This document shows positions 50,134 through 59,278 of a DNA stretch of 64,000 nucleotides, piece after piece; the stretch's first letter is position 1; each line of letters opens with the position of its first letter. The notes below the pieces were generated by a model. It ran no database searches, was not told the DNA's origin, and worked only from the letters and a program-made list of their open reading frames with translations. The position numbers were made by a program, and so were the translations under genes. Origin of the DNA: Streptomyces pristinaespiralis (GTDB lineage Bacteria > Actinomycetota > Actinomycetes > Streptomycetales > Streptomycetaceae); contig NZ_CP011340.1 of assembly GCF_001278075.1 (NCBI RefSeq), forward strand, positions 6,755,501-6,819,500, written 5' to 3'.

Positions 50134-50433
50134 TCACACGACGATGGCCACCGCGCACGCGACCAGTGCCAGCACGCACCCGGCCGCCGCGACCGCCGCG
50201 CGCACCGTCATGGCCGCCGGCCTGGCGGCGTCCATCGCGCGCAGACGCCGGTGCGCGGCCCACAGGAATCCCAGCCAGGCCACCACGCTCAGCCCCGCCG
50301 CGAGCGCCGTGTCCTGCGCCGTCTGCCTGGCGGCGAGGACCGCCACCACCGTGCAGGTCAGCGTGGTCCGGCGCCAGGCCAGCCGGGTCCGCTCGGGCTG
50401 CAGCCCCGGATCGCGTACGGGGGGTGCCGTCAC
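50134..50433 (-). CDS. DUF202 membrane protein, short
   Basis: A 99-residue protein with three hydrophobic segments. The DUF202 signature appears as QPERTRLAWRRTTLTCTVVA followed by a second and third helix ending LVACAVAIVV. Function unknown. Its ATG overlaps the stop of the following (upstream-encoded) YidH-like protein by ATGA, so the pair is translated together and probably forms a complex. Confidence 0.85.
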   Translation of the reverse strand: MTAPPVRDPGLQPERTRLAWRRTTLTCTVVAVLAARQTAQDTALAAGLSVVAWLGFLWAAHRRLRAMDAARPAAMTVRAAVAAAGCVLALVACAVAIVV

Positions 50434-50819
50434 AGGTCGCCCCAGGCCACCACCGCCACCATGGCGAGGGAGACGACCGCCACCACGACGGCCAGCAGCG
50501 CGGGGAACCGGGACACCGGCAGATCGTCACCACGGCGCATCGCCCGCTCGCACCGGACCCAGTGGTTCACGGCGCGAACCGCGCACACCGCCCCGACGCC
50601 GATCAGCGCGAGAGCCAGCCCGGCCCGTACACCCCAGCGCAGGTCCGGCAGGAACTGGTCGACGGCGAAGCCGCCGCCGATGAGCGCGAGCGCCGTACGG
50701 ATCCACGCCAGGAAGGTCCGCTCGTTGGCGAGCGAGAACCGGTAGTCGGGCGTCTCGCCCTCCTCCCGGATCCGCGCCGGCGCGAACCACAGACGCAGGC
50801 TCTGCAGGAAATCGCTCAC
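50430..50819 (-). CDS. DUF202/YidH-family membrane protein
   Basis: A 129-residue protein from GTG 50819 with a short cytosolic start (SDFLQSLRLWFAPARIREEG) and the DUF202 signature YRFSLANERTFLAWIRTALALIGGG, then two more helices. YidH-type proteins have no established activity. Operonic with the shorter DUF202 protein; these tandem pairs are common in actinomycetes. Confidence 0.87.
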   Translation of the reverse strand: MSDFLQSLRLWFAPARIREEGETPDYRFSLANERTFLAWIRTALALIGGGFAVDQFLPDLRWGVRAGLALALIGVGAVCAVRAVNHWVRCERAMRRGDDLPVSRFPALLAVVVAVVSLAMVAVVAWGDL

Positions 50820-50934
50820 GCCGCGCACCCTACCGGGGCCCGCGCGGCGGCTCCGGCCCAGCTCCCGGCACACCCCGGCACCGGCCGGTCCGGTCCGCGG
50901 CCGGGTCCCGCACCGGTTTCCGCGACCGGGACGC

Positions 50935-51471
50935 TCAGCGCCTGTGGTGCGCCTTGAGCCGCTCGTACGCGGCCAGCCCGTCGGGCACCCACTCCCACGT
51001 CCCGAGCCCTGCCTCCAGCTCGGCGTCCGTCAGGAAGCCGTACCAGTCGACCTCCTCCGGCTGCGGATCCACCGGCAGCTCGCAGCGGACCTCGTACACG
51101 TACGACCACCAGCTGGGGCCGGGGCTGCCGTCCCCCTCGTAGAGGAACTTGAACAGCGGTACGGGGCGGGGGAGTCCGTGCACGCCGAGCTCCTCCTGCG
51201 CCTCGCGCAGCGCCGCGTCGTCGTAGCTCTCCCCGGCGCCGACCACACCGCCGACGAACATGTCGTACATCGAGGGGAAGACGAGCTTCGTCGCCGTGCG
51301 CCGGTGCACGAAGACGCGTCCCTCGGCGTCCCTGACGAGGATGAAAGCGCACCGGTGCCGCAGTCCGCGGGCGTACGCCTCGCCGCGCGGTGCCTGGCCG
51401 ATCACGCGGTCGTGCTCGTCGACGATGTCGAGGATCTCTTCTGCGGGCTGCACGGAAGTCATGGCACCCAT
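50935..51471 (-). CDS. Nudix hydrolase
   Basis: A 178-residue enzyme with the Nudix box GGVVGAGESYDDAALREAQEELGV (metal-binding glutamates in REAQEE). It has the isopentenyl-diphosphate-isomerase-like opening EEILDIVDEHDRVIGQAPRGEAY and HRCAFILVRDAEGRVFVHRR, typical of the YfcD-like subgroup. It hydrolyses a nucleoside diphosphate-linked or related substrate, unidentified. ATG 51471 is used; ATG 51462 is an alternative. Confidence 0.9.
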   Translation of the reverse strand: MGAMTSVQPAEEILDIVDEHDRVIGQAPRGEAYARGLRHRCAFILVRDAEGRVFVHRRTATKLVFPSMYDMFVGGVVGAGESYDDAALREAQEELGVHGLPRPVPLFKFLYEGDGSPGPSWWSYVYEVRCELPVDPQPEEVDWYGFLTDAELEAGLGTWEWVPDGLAAYERLKAHHRR

Positions 51472-51572
51472 GAAAACACCGCGGCAGGACCCCGTTGACC
51501 GGCCGGCCATTGACGAGTTACCCGGCCGTAAGGAAGATCGGGTGCCACCGGCCCGACGGAGAATGGAAGACC

Positions 51573-53228
51573 ATGGCGTACGACGCTGATGTGATCGTGA
51601 TCGGGGCAGGACTCGCGGGCCTCGTGGCCACGGCCGAACTCGTCGACGCCGGACGGAAGGTCGTCCTTCTCGACCAGGAACCCGAGCAGTCCATCGGAGG
51701 GCAGGCCCACTGGTCCTTCGGCGGACTCTTCTTCGTCGACTCCCCCGAGCAGCGCCGTATGCGCATCAAGGACAGTCATGCCCTCGCCCTCCAGGACTGG
51801 CTGGGCACCGCCGGGTTCGACCGCGAGGAGGACCGCTGGCCGCGCAAGTGGGCAGAGGCCTACGTCGACTTCGCGGCGGGGGAGAAGCGGGCCTGGCTGC
51901 ACCGGCAGGGCGTGCGGTTCTTCCCCGTCGTCGGCTGGGCGGAGCGCGGCGGTTACGACGCGAACGGCCACGGCAACTCCGTCCCCCGCTTCCACATCAC
52001 CTGGGGCACCGGCCCCGGTCTGGTGGCCCCCTTCGAGCGGCGGGTCAGGGAAGGCGTCGCCAGAGGGCTGGTGCAGCTGAGGTTCCGGCACCGGGTCACA
52101 GGTCTCGGCAGCAGCGCGGGCAGCCTGGACACCGTCACCGGGGAGATCCTCGAGCCGTCCGACGCGGAGCGCGGCGCCGCGAGCAGCCGCGAGGTCACCG
52201 GCGCCTTCGAGCTCAAGGCGCAGGCGGTGATCGTCACTTCGGGCGGCATCGGCGGCAACCACGACCTCGTCCGCGCGCAGTGGCCGAAGCGGCTCGGCAC
52301 CCCGCCACGGAAGATGCTCTCCGGCGTCCCCGCGCACGTCGACGGGCTGATGCTCGGCATCGCGGAGCGGGCCGGCGCGAGTCACATCAACCGTGACCGG
52401 ATGTGGCACTACACCGAGGGCATCGAGAACTGGAACCCGATCTGGGCCAAGCACGGCATCCGCATCCTGCCCGGGCCGTCCAGCATCTGGCTGGACGCGC
52501 GCGGCCGACGGCTGCCGGTGCCGCTGTTCCCCGGCTTCGACACCCTCGGCACGCTCGAACACATCATGCGCACCGGCCACGATCACACGTGGTTCGTCCT
52601 CGACCGGAAGATCATCGGCAAGGAGTTCGCCCTGTCGGGCTCCGAGCAGAATCCCGACCTGACGGGCAAGTCCGTCCGTGAGGTCTTCGTCCGCGCCAGG
52701 GCGGACGTGCCCGCACCGGTGAAGGCGTTCATGGACAAGGGCGTCGACTTCGTCGTGGAGAAGGACCTGGGCGCCCTGGTGCGCGGCATGAACGAGCTCA
52801 CCGGCGACGAGCTGATCGACGAGGCGGAGCTGCGGCGCCAGATCACCGCGCGGGACCGGGAGGTCGCCAACCCGTTCACCAAGGACCTCCAGGTCACGGC
52901 CATCCGCGGGGCCCGCAAGTACCTCGGCGACAAGCTGATCCGTACCGCCGCGCCGCACCGGCTGCTGGACCCGAAGGCGGGCCCGCTGATCGCCGTGCGG
53001 CTGCGCATCCTGACCCGCAAGTCGCTCGGCGGCCTGGAGACGGACCTGTCGTCGCGGGTCCTGGACGGGTCCGGGAATCCGCTGCCGGGCCTCTACGCCG
53101 CGGGCGAGGCGGCGGGCTTCGGCGGCGGCGGGGTCCACGGATACCGGTCCTTGGAGGGCACGTTCCTCGGCGGCTGCCTCTTCTCCGGCCGCGCCGCGGG
53201 CCGGGCGGCGGCCGGGGCGGTGTCGTAG
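51573..53228 (+). CDS. FAD-dependent dehydrogenase, KstD/fumarate reductase-like
   Basis: A 551-residue flavoprotein. The dinucleotide motif ADVIVIGAGLAGLVATAELV is at the N-terminus, the flavin-attachment region SIGGQAHWSFGGLFFVDSPE follows, and the C-terminal flavin motif is GLYAAGEAAGFGGGGVHGYR with GTFLGGCLFSGRAAG. The family covers 3-ketosteroid 1-dehydrogenases and fumarate reductase-type flavoproteins; many Streptomyces members have no assigned substrate. No steroid genes adjoin. ATG 51573. Confidence 0.88.
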   Translation: MAYDADVIVIGAGLAGLVATAELVDAGRKVVLLDQEPEQSIGGQAHWSFGGLFFVDSPEQRRMRIKDSHALALQDWLGTAGFDREEDRWPRKWAEAYVDFAAGEKRAWLHRQGVRFFPVVGWAERGGYDANGHGNSVPRFHITWGTGPGLVAPFERRVREGVARGLVQLRFRHRVTGLGSSAGSLDTVTGEILEPSDAERGAASSREVTGAFELKAQAVIVTSGGIGGNHDLVRAQWPKRLGTPPRKMLSGVPAHVDGLMLGIAERAGASHINRDRMWHYTEGIENWNPIWAKHGIRILPGPSSIWLDARGRRLPVPLFPGFDTLGTLEHIMRTGHDHTWFVLDRKIIGKEFALSGSEQNPDLTGKSVREVFVRARADVPAPVKAFMDKGVDFVVEKDLGALVRGMNELTGDELIDEAELRRQITARDREVANPFTKDLQVTAIRGARKYLGDKLIRTAAPHRLLDPKAGPLIAVRLRILTRKSLGGLETDLSSRVLDGSGNPLPGLYAAGEAAGFGGGGVHGYRSLEGTFLGGCLFSGRAAGRAAAGAVS

Positions 53229-53342
53229 GACGGCCGGGCGCGGCCCGGAACCGGTCCGACCACCCACGCCGATGTGTGACGGAAGTCTGACGGCTTCCCG
53301 CCACCCCTGGCACCGGGCCCGCCCAAGTGCTCGAATCGAAGG

Positions 53343-54107
53343 GTGACCTCCCCACCCTCCGGCGCGGCCGGCCCCGACGGACCCGGCCCCGCCGAACCCG
53401 ACGGCCCCGGCGCCCCCGTCGGCCGCCGCGTCGTCCTCGGCATGCTCGGACTCGGCGCCGCCGGCGTCGCCGCCGCGCCCTATCTGCAGCGTGGCCTGGA
53501 GAACTTCCTCGGCGCCGCGGCCGACAAGGACCCGACGGGCCTGACCGGGCTGCTGCCGAACGGCGGCGGGTTCCGCTACTACTCGGTCGCCTCTTCCGTT
53601 CCCCGCAGGACCGCGCGGACCTACCGTCTCACCGTCGACGGGCTCGTCCGGAAGCCGGCCACGTACACCCTGGCCGACCTCCGGGCCATGCCGCAGACAC
53701 GGATCGTGCGGGACGTGCAGTGCGTCACCGGATGGCGGGTGCCGGACACGCCCTTCGAGGGCGTGAAGCTCTCGCAGCTCCTGGACGCGGCCGGCGTGCG
53801 GCCGGAGGCACGGGCGATCCGGTTCACCTGCTTCGACGGGACCTACAGCGAGAGCCTGACGCTGACGCAGGCGCGGCGGGACGACGTCCTCGTCGCGCTG
53901 CGGATGCAGGACGAACCGGTCAGCCACTCGCACGGCGGCCCGGTGCGGCTGTACGTGGCGCCGATGTACTTCTACAAGTCGGCGAAGTGGCTGTCCGGGA
54001 TCACGGTCACGTCCTCCGTCCGGCCCGGTTACTGGGAGGAGCGGGGCTATGACGTCGACGCCTGGGTCGGCCGGTCCAACGGCCGCACCGACACACCCAC
54101 CGTCTGA
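53343..54107 (+). CDS. sulfite oxidase-type molybdopterin protein, exported
   Basis: A 254-residue protein from GTG 53343. A Pro/Gly-rich start is followed by a Tat-like segment GRRVVLGMLGLGAAGVAAAPY. The sulfite-oxidase fold has the molybdenum-ligand cysteine in VRDVQCVTGWRVPDTPFEGV, then FTCFDGTYSESL, RMQDEPVSHSHGGPVRLYVA and FYKSAKWLSGI. It is similar to MsrP/YedY-like catalytic subunits. The cytochrome b-like gene begins four bases after its stop, giving a Mo-protein plus heme membrane partner pair. The substrate may be an oxidised sulfur or nitrogen compound; not determinable. Confidence 0.88.
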   Translation: MTSPPSGAAGPDGPGPAEPDGPGAPVGRRVVLGMLGLGAAGVAAAPYLQRGLENFLGAAADKDPTGLTGLLPNGGGFRYYSVASSVPRRTARTYRLTVDGLVRKPATYTLADLRAMPQTRIVRDVQCVTGWRVPDTPFEGVKLSQLLDAAGVRPEARAIRFTCFDGTYSESLTLTQARRDDVLVALRMQDEPVSHSHGGPVRLYVAPMYFYKSAKWLSGITVTSSVRPGYWEERGYDVDAWVGRSNGRTDTPTV

Positions 54108-54111
54108 GCCG

Positions 54112-54720
54112 ATGGAAGGCACCGGCCGCAGACGGCGGTTCACCCGCGCCGAGCGCCTGCTGCACCGCACCACCGCCGCGCTGATGCTGTTGTGCATCGT
54201 GACCGCCGCCGTGCTCTACGTGCCGCAGCTGGCCGAACTGGTGGGCCGCCGGTATCTCGTGGTGACGGTCCACCAGTGGGCCGGGCTCCTGCTGCCCGGG
54301 CCGTTCGTCCTGGCGCTGGCGTCCCGCGCGTTCCGCGCGGATCTGGGCCGGCTGAACCGCTTCGCGCCGTACGACCGGGCGTGGCTGCGGGCCGTACGCC
54401 GGCGTGAGCACGGCCCGTCGGCGCGCCCGGCGGGCAAGTTCAACGCCGGGCAGAAGATCTACGCGGCATGGACGGCCGGGGCCGTGCTGGTCATGCTCGG
54501 CACCGGGCTGCTGATGTGGTTCACCGGCCTCGCGCCGCTGGTGTGGCGGACGAGCGCCACCTTCGTGCACGACTGGCTGTCGCTCGCCGTCGGTATCGCC
54601 GTCGCCGGGCACATCGCGATGGCGCTCGCCGACCCGGAGGCACGCCGTGGCATGCGTACCGGGTCGGTCGAGCGCCGATGGGCCCGCGAGCACCACCCGA
54701 GGTGGCTAGAGGACGAGTGA
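54112..54720 (+). CDS. cytochrome b561-like membrane subunit
   Basis: A 202-residue protein, ATG 54112, with four hydrophobic segments. Candidate heme ligands are His in ERLLHRTTAALML (helix 1), VVTVHQWAGLLLP (helix 2), TFVHDWLSLAVGIAVAGHIA (helix 4). It most resembles the heme-b subunits that pair with periplasmic molybdoenzymes. It is cotranscribed with the sulfite oxidase-type gene and should pass electrons between it and the quinone pool. Its 3' end overlaps the convergent gntP gene by 15 bases. Confidence 0.82.
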   Translation: MEGTGRRRRFTRAERLLHRTTAALMLLCIVTAAVLYVPQLAELVGRRYLVVTVHQWAGLLLPGPFVLALASRAFRADLGRLNRFAPYDRAWLRAVRRREHGPSARPAGKFNAGQKIYAAWTAGAVLVMLGTGLLMWFTGLAPLVWRTSATFVHDWLSLAVGIAVAGHIAMALADPEARRGMRTGSVERRWAREHHPRWLEDE

Positions 54721-56103
54721 CAGCAGCAGCACGAACACGATGCCGACGACCGAGATGATCGTCTCCATCACCGACCAGGTCTTGATCGTCTGGCCGACGC
54801 TCATGCCGAAGTACTCCTTCACCAGCCAGAAGCCGGCGTCGTTGACGTGGCTGAAGAACAGCGAGCCGGCGCCGATCGCGAGGACGAGCAGTGCCGCGTG
54901 CGAGGTCGACATGTCGGCCGCGAGGGGCGCCACCAGGCCCGCGGCGGAGATCGTGGCCACGGTCGCCGAGCCGGTCGCGAGCCGGATCGCGACGGCGATC
55001 AGCCAGGCGAGCAGCAGGGTCGGGATGGCCCAGTCCTTGGAGAAGTCCAGGATCATCTGTCCGACACCGATGTCGATCAGCGTCTGCTTGAAGCCGCCGC
55101 CGGCGCCGACGATGAGCAGCACACCCGCGATCGGGGCGAGCGACTTCTCGACGGTGGTGGAGAGACGGTCCTTGGTGAACCCGGCGGCCCGTCCCAGCGT
55201 GAACAGGCCGACGATCACGGCGGCGAGCAGGGCGATCAGCGGCGAGCCGATGACGTCGGTGACGCGCTGGACGCCGTTCTCCGGGTCGTCCACCACGATG
55301 TCGACGAGCGCCTTGGCCATCATCAGGACGACGGGGAGCAGCACCGTGGCGACGGTGGCGCCGAAGCTCGGACGCTTCTCCAGGTCGTCGGAGGCGCGCT
55401 GCGGGATCATCTTCTCCGGCGCGGGGATGTCCACCCAGCGCGCGGCGTACTTGGAGAACACCGGACCGGCGATGATGACGGTCGGTATCGCGACGACCAG
55501 GCCGAGGGCCAGCGTGACGCCGAGGTTGGCGCCGATGGCGTCGATGGCGACCAGCGGGCCGGGGTGCGGCGGGATGAGGCCGTGCATCACGGACAGACCG
55601 GCGAGCGCCGGGATGCCGATCCGCATCAGCGAGTAGTTGCCGCGCTTGGCGACCATCAGCACGACCGGGATCAGCAGGACGATGCCGACCTCGAAGAACA
55701 GCGGCAGTCCGATGATCGAGGCGATCAGCACCATGGCCCAGGGCATGGACCGGCCGCTCGCCCTGGCGAGGATCGTGTCGACGATCTGGTCCGCGCCGCC
55801 GGAGTCGGCGAGCAGCTTGCCGAGGATCGCGCCGAGGGCGATCAGCACACCGACGCCCGCGACGGTCGAGCCCAGGCCCGCGGTGAACGACGTGATCGCC
55901 TTGGCGAGCGGTGCCCCGGCGAACGCGCCGAGGGCGAGCGACCCGATGGTCAGCGCCAGGAAGGCGTGCAGCTTGAACTTGGTGATGAGCAGGACGATGA
56001 CAGCGATGCCCGCGAGGACGGCGATGCCCAGCTGTGCGTTACCCGCCGAGGTGATCGGTTCGACGGTGTCCGCTGCCAGCATCTCGACGCTGAGACTGGT
56101 CAC
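54706..56103 (-). CDS. gntP: gluconate:H+ permease, GntP family
   Basis: A 465-residue integral membrane protein of the GntP family, starting at GTG 56103. Conserved blocks: FTAGLGSTVAGVGVLIALGAILGKLLADSGGADQI, MHGLIPPHPGPLVAIDAIGANLG and LPLFFEVGIVLLIPVV, plus HVNDAGFWLVKEYFGMSVG in the C-terminal part. It imports gluconate with protons. Gluconokinase is encoded nine bases upstream, so uptake and phosphorylation are coexpressed. Confidence 0.94.
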   Translation of the reverse strand: MTSLSVEMLAADTVEPITSAGNAQLGIAVLAGIAVIVLLITKFKLHAFLALTIGSLALGAFAGAPLAKAITSFTAGLGSTVAGVGVLIALGAILGKLLADSGGADQIVDTILARASGRSMPWAMVLIASIIGLPLFFEVGIVLLIPVVLMVAKRGNYSLMRIGIPALAGLSVMHGLIPPHPGPLVAIDAIGANLGVTLALGLVVAIPTVIIAGPVFSKYAARWVDIPAPEKMIPQRASDDLEKRPSFGATVATVLLPVVLMMAKALVDIVVDDPENGVQRVTDVIGSPLIALLAAVIVGLFTLGRAAGFTKDRLSTTVEKSLAPIAGVLLIVGAGGGFKQTLIDIGVGQMILDFSKDWAIPTLLLAWLIAVAIRLATGSATVATISAAGLVAPLAADMSTSHAALLVLAIGAGSLFFSHVNDAGFWLVKEYFGMSVGQTIKTWSVMETIISVVGIVFVLLLSLVL

Positions 56104-56112
56104 GGTGATTCC

Positions 56113-56622
56113 TTAGTCTTCGAGCCCGCGCAGCGCGGCGACGGCCCGTTCGGTGATTTCTTCCGGGGTGCCGGACACATCGACGGCGACGCCCGCCTCG
56201 TCCCCCTCCAGCGGCTGGAGGGTCGCGAACTGGGAGTCCAGGAGCGCGGTGGGCATGAAGTGCCCCTTGCGCTCCGCCATCCGCTGCTCGATGAGCTCGC
56301 GGCTGCCGGTGAGGTGGAGGAAGACGGCGTCGGGCGCCGCGGCCCGCAGCCGGTCCCGGTACTCACGCTTGAGCGCCGAGCTGGAGACGACACCGCCGAG
56401 CCCGGCCCTGCCGTGGGCCCACTCGCCGATGGCGTCCAGCCACGGGCGGCGGTCCGCGTCGTCCAGCGGGACGCCGGCCGTCATCTTGGCGATGTTCGCC
56501 GGGGGATGGAAGTCGTCGCCCTCGGCGTACGGGACGCCCAGGGCGGCGGCCAGCAGGGGGCCGATGGTGGTCTTGCCGGTGCCTGCTACGCCCATCACCA
56601 CAACGACGTGGGGGGTGCTCAT
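56113..56622 (-). CDS. gntK: gluconokinase
   Basis: A 169-residue kinase with the P-loop MGVAGTGKTTIGPLLAAALG, GDDFHPPANIAKMTAGVPL and the substrate region RPWLDAIGEW, then SSSALKREYRDRLRA and KGHFMPTALLDSQFATLQPL; all are typical of GntK. It phosphorylates gluconate to 6-phosphogluconate for the pentose phosphate pathway. ATG 56622 is used; a GTG directly before it is an alternative. First gene of the gntK-gntP operon, divergent from gntR. Confidence 0.95.
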   Translation of the reverse strand: MSTPHVVVVMGVAGTGKTTIGPLLAAALGVPYAEGDDFHPPANIAKMTAGVPLDDADRRPWLDAIGEWAHGRAGLGGVVSSSALKREYRDRLRAAAPDAVFLHLTGSRELIEQRMAERKGHFMPTALLDSQFATLQPLEGDEAGVAVDVSGTPEEITERAVAALRGLED

Positions 56623-56677
56623 CACGTGCCTCGCTGTCCTCGTCGACCGTTCGACGTCGGTCCGTCGCGCTACTGAA

Positions 56678-56725
56678 ACCTATTAGGTACGACGTATTCA
56701 AGAGGCTGAGACATAAACGTCATAC
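56678..56725. promoter_or_regulatory. operator candidates between gntK and gntR
   Basis: ACCTATTAGGT (56678-56688) is a perfect palindrome around one T. Next to it GTACGACGTATT (56687-56698) and TAAACGTCATAC (56714-56725) form an imperfect inverted pair (GTAyGACGT half-sites). Both lie between the divergent gntK and gntR starts in locally A/T-rich DNA, where the GntR product should bind. Confidence 0.6.
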
Positions 56726-56775
56726 TTTTTGTTCCCGCGAGCGTCCGTGTGATCCACGCCCCGTAGGCTTTGCCC

Positions 56776-57477
56776 ATGACCACAGAAGGCCGAGGGCTCC
56801 ACACCCATGTGCTCGACACCCTCGGTCTCGCCATCACGGCCGGCGAGTACCCGCAGGGCAGCGTGCTGCGTACCGACGAGGTCGCCCAGCGCTTCGACGT
56901 GTCGCGCACGGTCGTCCGTGAAGTGGTCCGCGTCCTCGAGTCCATGCACCTCGTGGAGTCCCGCCGCCGCGTCGGCGTCACGGTGCGTCCCACCGAGGAG
57001 TGGAACGTCTTCGACCCCCGCGTCATCCGCTGGCGGCTGGCCGGCGCCGACCGTCCGCGGCAGCTGCGTTCACTGACCGTGCTGCGCTCCGCGGTGGAAC
57101 CGGTCGCGGCCGGTCTCGCCGCCGTCCACGCCACCCCGGAGCAGTGCGCGGCGCTCACCGAGGAGGCCCTGGGTATGGTCGCCACCTCCCGCGGTCAGCA
57201 GCTCGAGGGGTACCTGAAGCACGACATCGCCTTTCACCGGGTGGTGCTCAACGCCTCGGGCAACGAGATGTTCGCGCGGCTCGGGGACGTCGTCGCCGAG
57301 GTCCTGGCCGGCCGGACCCACCACCATGTGATGTTCGACGACCCCGACCCTGCGGCGGTGACGCTGCATGTCCAGGTCGCTGAGGCCGTTCGCGAAGGCG
57401 ACGCGGAAAGAGCCGAGCGGCTCACCCGTGAGATCGCCGTCGGAGCCCTTCAGGAGCTCGACGTTCTCGCTCCCTGA
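56776..57477 (+). CDS. gntR: FadR-type GntR regulator of gluconate genes
   Basis: A 233-residue regulator, ATG 56776. Winged helix: LGLAITAGEYPQGSVLRTDE, VAQRFDVSRTVVREVVRVLE, ESRRRVGVTV. An all-helical FCD effector domain (about residues 85-230) has the metal/ligand residues DIAFHRVVLNASGNEMF and HVQVAEAVREGDAERAE. Divergent from gntK-gntP with symmetrical sites in between, so it most likely represses the operon until gluconate or 6-phosphogluconate binds. Confidence 0.9.
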   Translation: MTTEGRGLHTHVLDTLGLAITAGEYPQGSVLRTDEVAQRFDVSRTVVREVVRVLESMHLVESRRRVGVTVRPTEEWNVFDPRVIRWRLAGADRPRQLRSLTVLRSAVEPVAAGLAAVHATPEQCAALTEEALGMVATSRGQQLEGYLKHDIAFHRVVLNASGNEMFARLGDVVAEVLAGRTHHHVMFDDPDPAAVTLHVQVAEAVREGDAERAERLTREIAVGALQELDVLAP

Positions 57478-57519
57478 ATTCCGCGACACCCTGGCTTTGC
57501 CTTGTCGAAACCTCTGAAA

Positions 57520-57547
57520 TACCTCAGATGTCTGTCTGAGTGAGGTA
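57520..57547 (+). promoter_or_regulatory. nested inverted repeat upstream of amino-acid permease
   Basis: TACCTCA (57520-57526) and TGAGGTA (57541-57547) enclose CTCAGA (57523-57528) / TCTGAG (57535-57540). It lies about 155 bases before the permease ATG in the 223-base gap after gntR. It may be an operator or a leader hairpin; it has no U-tract. Confidence 0.45.
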
Positions 57548-57700
57548 CACCACTGCCAAAATCCCAGGGTTGCCCTGACGATGAGCCCTTGGGCCATTCA
57601 TGCCCGAAGCCGGGTCAGGGCGTCCCCTTCCCTTCACCCCTGGGAAGGCGCCGGCGCAGGCCGGGTACCGCACACCCCCTCACGAAGGCGAACAACCTCA

Positions 57701-59158
57701 ATGAGTGACCGCACCATGGCTGCGGCCGATACGCCCGTCGCCGGCGCGACGGGTTCCCCCCACGTGGACGCCGGAGACGTCGGGTACCGCAAGGACCTCA
57801 AGTCGCGGCACATCAACATGATCGCCATCGGCGGCGCCATCGGTACGGGGCTCTTCCTCGGCGCCGGTGGCCGCATGGCGGGCGCAGGGCCCTCCCTGTT
57901 CATCGCCTACGCCGTCTGCGGCGTCTTCGCCTTCTTCGTCGTGCGCGCGCTCGGCGAGCTCGTGCTCTACCGGCCGTCCTCCGGCGCCTTCGTCTCCTAC
58001 GCCCGCGAGTTCATGGGCGAGAAGGGCGCTTACACGGCGGGCTGGCTGTACTTCCTCAACTGGTCGACGACCGCCATCGCCGACATCACCGCGGCAGCGA
58101 CCTACGCCCACTTCTGGGCGATGTTCAGCGACGTCCCGCAGTGGGTGCTGGCCCTGATCGCGCTCGCCGTGGTCCTCACCGCCAACCTCATCTCGGTGAA
58201 GTACTTCGGTGAGATGGAGTTCTGGTTCGCGATCATCAAGGTCGCGGCGCTCGTCGTGTTCATGCTCATCGGCATCTACCTGGTCGTCACCTCCCACGAC
58301 ATCGGCGGCCACACCCCGGGCTTCTCCACCATCAGCGACAACGGCGGCATCTTCCCCAGCGGCTTCATGCCGATGCTGCTGCTCATCCAGGGCGTCGTCT
58401 TCGCCTACGCCTCCGTCGAGCTGTGCGGCGTCGCCGCCGGCGAGACCGAGAACCCCGAGAAGATCATGCCCCGCGCGATCAACTCGATCATGTGGCGCGT
58501 GGGCCTGTTCTACGTCGGCTCCGTCGTGCTGCTGGCGCTGCTGCTCCCGTACACCGCCTACTCCGGCGACGAGAGCCCCTTCGTCACCGTCTTCGACAAG
58601 CTCGGCATCCCCGGCGCGGCCGGAGTCATGAACCTCGTGGTCCTGACCGCCGCCCTCTCCAGCCTCAACTCGGGCCTCTACTCGACCGGCCGCATCCTGC
58701 GCTCCATGTCGATGTCCGGCTCCGCGCCCCGGTTCACCGGCGTCATGAACAAGGGCGGCGTGCCCTACGGCGGCATCCTGCTCACCGCCGGCTTCGGTGT
58801 CCTCGGCGTGCTGCTCAACTACGTCATGCCGGGCGACGCCTTCGAGCTGGTGCTCAACTTCGCCTCGATCGGCATCATCGGCACCTGGGCGATGATCATG
58901 GTCTGCTCGCTGCTGTTCTGGCACCGGTCGAAGGACGGCCGCGTCACCAGGCCCGCCTACCAGCTGCCCTGGGCCCCGTACACGCAGATCGTGACCCTGT
59001 TCTTCCTGGGCTCGGTCGTCGTCCTGATGTGGATGGACGAGGGCATCTCCCGCACCACGGTCAACTGCCTGCCGCTGATCGCAGCCGCGCTCGTCGGCGG
59101 CTGGTTCCTGGTCCGTAAGCGGGTGCGCGCGGTGGCCACCGCGAGCGAGGAGCTCTGA
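57701..59158 (+). CDS. amino-acid permease (APC superfamily, AnsP-like)
   Basis: A 485-residue permease with 12 membrane segments. The APC opening LKSRHINMIAIGGAIGTGLFLGAGGRMAGAGPSL and the helix 3 block RALGELVLYRPSSGAFVSYAREFMGEKGAY match the asparagine/GABA/proline permease group; VELCGVAAGETENPEKIMPRAIN is also typical. Best general match is L-asparagine permease, but substrate assignment within this group is unsafe. ATG 57701; a classic terminator follows. Confidence 0.9.
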   Translation: MSDRTMAAADTPVAGATGSPHVDAGDVGYRKDLKSRHINMIAIGGAIGTGLFLGAGGRMAGAGPSLFIAYAVCGVFAFFVVRALGELVLYRPSSGAFVSYAREFMGEKGAYTAGWLYFLNWSTTAIADITAAATYAHFWAMFSDVPQWVLALIALAVVLTANLISVKYFGEMEFWFAIIKVAALVVFMLIGIYLVVTSHDIGGHTPGFSTISDNGGIFPSGFMPMLLLIQGVVFAYASVELCGVAAGETENPEKIMPRAINSIMWRVGLFYVGSVVLLALLLPYTAYSGDESPFVTVFDKLGIPGAAGVMNLVVLTAALSSLNSGLYSTGRILRSMSMSGSAPRFTGVMNKGGVPYGGILLTAGFGVLGVLLNYVMPGDAFELVLNFASIGIIGTWAMIMVCSLLFWHRSKDGRVTRPAYQLPWAPYTQIVTLFFLGSVVVLMWMDEGISRTTVNCLPLIAAALVGGWFLVRKRVRAVATASEEL

Positions 59159-59175
59159 CTCCCTGACACCGAAGG

Positions 59176-59202
59176 CCCCCGCGGGACGTCGTCCCGCGGG
59201 GG
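59176..59202 (+). terminator. terminator after amino-acid permease
   Basis: Perfect 12-bp stem CCCCCGCGGGAC / GTCCCGCGGGGG with loop GTC, followed by TCTTTG. Confidence 0.9.
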
Positions 59203-59278
59203 TCTTTGCACGCCCGGCGGCCTCGACGGTCCATAGTGGGTGGCGACGTCCACTGCGCGAGGAAGGGCAGGTTCTGCG

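Noticed and set aside
51459..54197. A 912-codon minus-strand frame opposite the flavoprotein and molybdoprotein genes
   Set aside because: Shadow frame with compositionally biased translation; plus-strand proteins are clearly real.
54847..56676. A 609-codon plus-strand frame opposite gntP and gntK
   Set aside because: Shadow frame; gntP and gntK are unambiguous on the minus strand.
57520..57547. Rho-independent terminator after gntR
   Set aside because: The nested repeat has a weak, A/T-containing stem and no U-tract, so it is kept only as a possible regulatory site.
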